Positions 43,769-45,274 of a stretch of 45,274 nt of DNA are shown here, in pieces (the first letter of the stretch is position 1; every line of letters starts with the position of its first letter). The translations under genes and the position numbers were made by a program. The notes under the pieces were generated by a model. The model worked only from the letters and a program-made list of their open reading frames with translations, had not been told where the DNA came from and searched no databases. The stretch lies in NCBI GenBank assembly GCA_051251725.1, contig JBPOFN010000035.1:1-45274 (forward strand), in the 5' to 3' direction. This DNA comes from JALZUE01 sp051251725 (GTDB lineage Bacteria; Pseudomonadota; Gammaproteobacteria; Enterobacterales; Alteromonadaceae).

Positions 43769-45274
43769 TTATTTTAAATTATCTAAAAGTTGCTGTGCTT
43801 CATACTGCTGCTGTGCATCACCTTTATCGACTACATCTAATAAAATAACTTCAGCGTTATCGATATCACCAATTTCTATATAAACTTTCGATAAATCTAA
43901 TTTCGCTGCAATGCCATTTTCATCGTCGTCATCAACATCGACATCATCGGTCTCACTTCCAAATTCAGGAAAATCAGACAAACCAACATCAATTTTCTTT
44001 TGATCGTAAGGTTCATCAACCATATTAATTTCTAAACTGTCTGATAATAACGAATCGACGGAAATAAAGTCTTCTCCTTTATCATGCTTAGCGTCTTGCT
44101 GAGCTAATAATTGCTCTATTTCAGACTCATCATCAATATCATCACCAATATCAAATTCATCAGTTAAATCGGTAGAAGCTTTTGTTGTTTCTTCTTCAAT
44201 ATTCGCCAGCAATTCGTCAAAGTCCAAATCGTCTAGCTCTTGTATATCTTCTATTTCATTTGCTTGCACAACTTCGTCTTTGGTTTTCTTAGGATCACTG
44301 TCGTTTAGTAAGTCAGCTAAAACATTGCTGTCGGTAAAATCTGGTGATAGCTCAATAGCCGGTTCATCATTCAATGTTGCAAAGTTTTCTTCTGTAAACT
44401 CTTCAGATAATAAAGCATCATCAAATGAATCATCACTAACTGATGCAGAAATATCGTTTTCTGTAATTTCTTCATCTAGCGCAGTGTCATCAAGTTCAAT
44501 TATTTCATCGACATCGTCAAAATCATCACCAATCGCTAAGTCTTCAATCGTATCTTCGCTATTTGTAGCTTCACTAAACTCGGCTAATAAGTCATCAATA
44601 TCATCAACACTTTCAGGCTCTACTAATTGCTCGCTTTCATCGGTAGCGGTTGTAATATCGCTAAAGTCCATAGCTAAGAAAGGGGCTATCTGCTCTTCCG
44701 ATAAATTATTAATTTCTTCAGTATACTGCCCTTCGAATGCTGTTGTTTCTGGCTTGTCATCAATCTTATCATTTGATTGCGCTTTGTTTTCAGCCGTTGA
44801 CTCAGAAGTCGATAACGGTGCTTGAGGGGCATCAAAATCAGCCAATAATGCATCGATATCATCTGGGTCGGTTAGCTCAGCATTGTCAACTTCTGCTTGA
44901 ACTTCTGGCTCAGATTCACTATCGACTGCGGTTTCAGGGGCTGATCCTTGTTCTGCATCAGATGCCGGTGCTTGCTCAGCTTCAATACCCGCTAATAAAG
45001 CGTCGATATCATCAGGGTCGGTTAGCTCAGCATTGTCATCTTCTGCTTGAGCTTCTGGCTCTGCTGCGGCTTCAGACTCTTGCTCAGGCGCCTTATCAGC
45101 TTCAATACCCGCTAATAAAGCGTCAATATCATCAGGGTCGGTTAACTCAGCATTGTCATCTTCTGTTTGAGCTTCTGGCTCTGCTGCGGCTTCAGACTCT
45201 TGCTCAGGTGCCTTATCAGCTTCAATACCCGCTAATAAAGCGTCGATATCATCAGGATCGGTTAGTTCAGCATT
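43769..45274 (-). CDS. fimV: FimV-like protein, C-terminal part (5' end outside window)
   Basis: The reading frame is open from the window edge at 45274 to the TAA at 43769-43771 (502 codons seen); the N-terminal LysM and membrane parts lie outside. The visible part is extremely acidic (long D/E runs such as DDVDEIIELDD) and ends with the FimV C-terminal TPR-like domain AAKLDLSKVYIEIGDIDNAE with a closing LLDNL. FimV/HubP proteins are polar inner-membrane hubs that bind the cell wall and recruit polar machinery. A TTG at 44843-44845 is internal and is not the start. A 40-residue repeat array covers 44841-45274. The truA neighbour fits the usual fimV-truA order. Confidence 0.9.
   Translation of the reverse strand, partial: NAELTDPDDIDALLAGIEADKAPEQESEAAAEPEAQTEDDNAELTDPDDIDALLAGIEADKAPEQESEAAAEPEAQAEDDNAELTDPDDIDALLAGIEAEQAPASDAEQGSAPETAVDSESEPEVQAEVDNAELTDPDDIDALLADFDAPQAPLSTSESTAENKAQSNDKIDDKPETTAFEGQYTEEINNLSEEQIAPFLAMDFSDITTATDESEQLVEPESVDDIDDLLAEFSEATNSEDTIEDLAIGDDFDDVDEIIELDDTALDEEITENDISASVSDDSFDDALLSEEFTEENFATLNDEPAIELSPDFTDSNVLADLLNDSDPKKTKDEVVQANEIEDIQELDDLDFDELLANIEEETTKASTDLTDEFDIGDDIDDESEIEQLLAQQDAKHDKGEDFISVDSLLSDSLEINMVDEPYDQKKIDVGLSDFPEFGSETDDVDVDDDDENGIAAKLDLSKVYIEIGDIDNAEVILLDVVDKGDAQQQYEAQQLLDNLK
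44841..45274 (-). repeat. Tandem repeats in fimV encoding DNAELTDPDDIDALLA
   Basis: A core of about 48 bases starting at 44841, 44991, 45111 and 45231 repeats with spacings of 150, 120 and 120 bases. The 120-base units are nearly identical (a few base changes, most of them silent) and encode 40-residue acidic, Gln/Glu/Ala-rich units. The array runs past the window edge. Confidence 0.93.

Noticed and set aside
44280..44825. Ser-rich open frame on the plus strand opposite fimV
   Set aside because: It is the complement of the Asp/Glu-rich codons of fimV; low-complexity shadow without SD.

Overview
The window looks like an AT-rich marine gammaproteobacterial chromosome, most likely Alteromonadales and close to Colwellia/Thalassotalea. 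The basis is the conserved housekeeping order truA-accD-folC-dedD-cvpA-purF next to fimV (as in E. coli, without dedA), the codon style, and the number of TonB-dependent receptors and exported lipoproteins. This placement is inferred from gene content, not from a search. No tRNA, rRNA, transposase, integrase or CRISPR array is visible.

Layout. (1) Positions 1-8337: an AraC-type regulator diverges from four same-strand genes whose products are all predicted to leave the cytoplasm. They are a membrane-anchored cytochrome c with leucine-rich repeats, an NHL-type propeller, a very large lipoprotein (cytochrome, DUF1549, LamG-like, DUF1553) and a Tat-exported DUF1501 protein. These families are typical of Planctomycetes and Verrucomicrobia and have no settled function. 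(2) 8420-16181: a complete sucrose-use locus with a LacI-type repressor, a GH13 sucrose phosphorylase with all three catalytic residues, an MFS permease, a TonB receptor and a fructokinase. Two identical 14-bp operators (CTTAATCGATTAAG) lie directly after the predicted phosphorylase and receptor promoters. (3) 16221-20462: a translationally coupled operon of a Sel1/TonB-C-like protein, a small lipoprotein and an S9 prolyl-oligopeptidase-type peptidase. (4) 20788-27125: a minus-strand cluster of DUF1080 (3-keto-disaccharide-hydrolase-like) proteins with a PAS-AraC regulator. It includes an 1148-residue lipoprotein joining DUF1080, cytochrome c and a sugar-dehydrogenase-like propeller. (5) 27759-34668: a large TonB receptor, a Big2-domain lipoprotein with a CBM-like C-terminus, and a flavin-dependent (tryptophan-type) halogenase. 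(6) 34708-45274: housekeeping genes topA, purF, cvpA, dedD, folC, accD, truA and the 3' part of fimV, all on the minus strand.

How it fits together. Regions 1-5 read as an accessory carbohydrate/glycoside-uptake and periplasmic redox region beside a core chromosome segment. Sucrose would cross the outer membrane by the TonB receptor, enter by the MFS carrier, and be phosphorolysed to glucose-1-phosphate and fructose, the latter then phosphorylated by ScrK. The two cytochrome-bearing clusters (1 and 4) are the least understood part. They suggest oxidation of a glycoside or similar substrate outside the cytoplasm, coupled to c-type hemes and followed by cleavage; that is inference.
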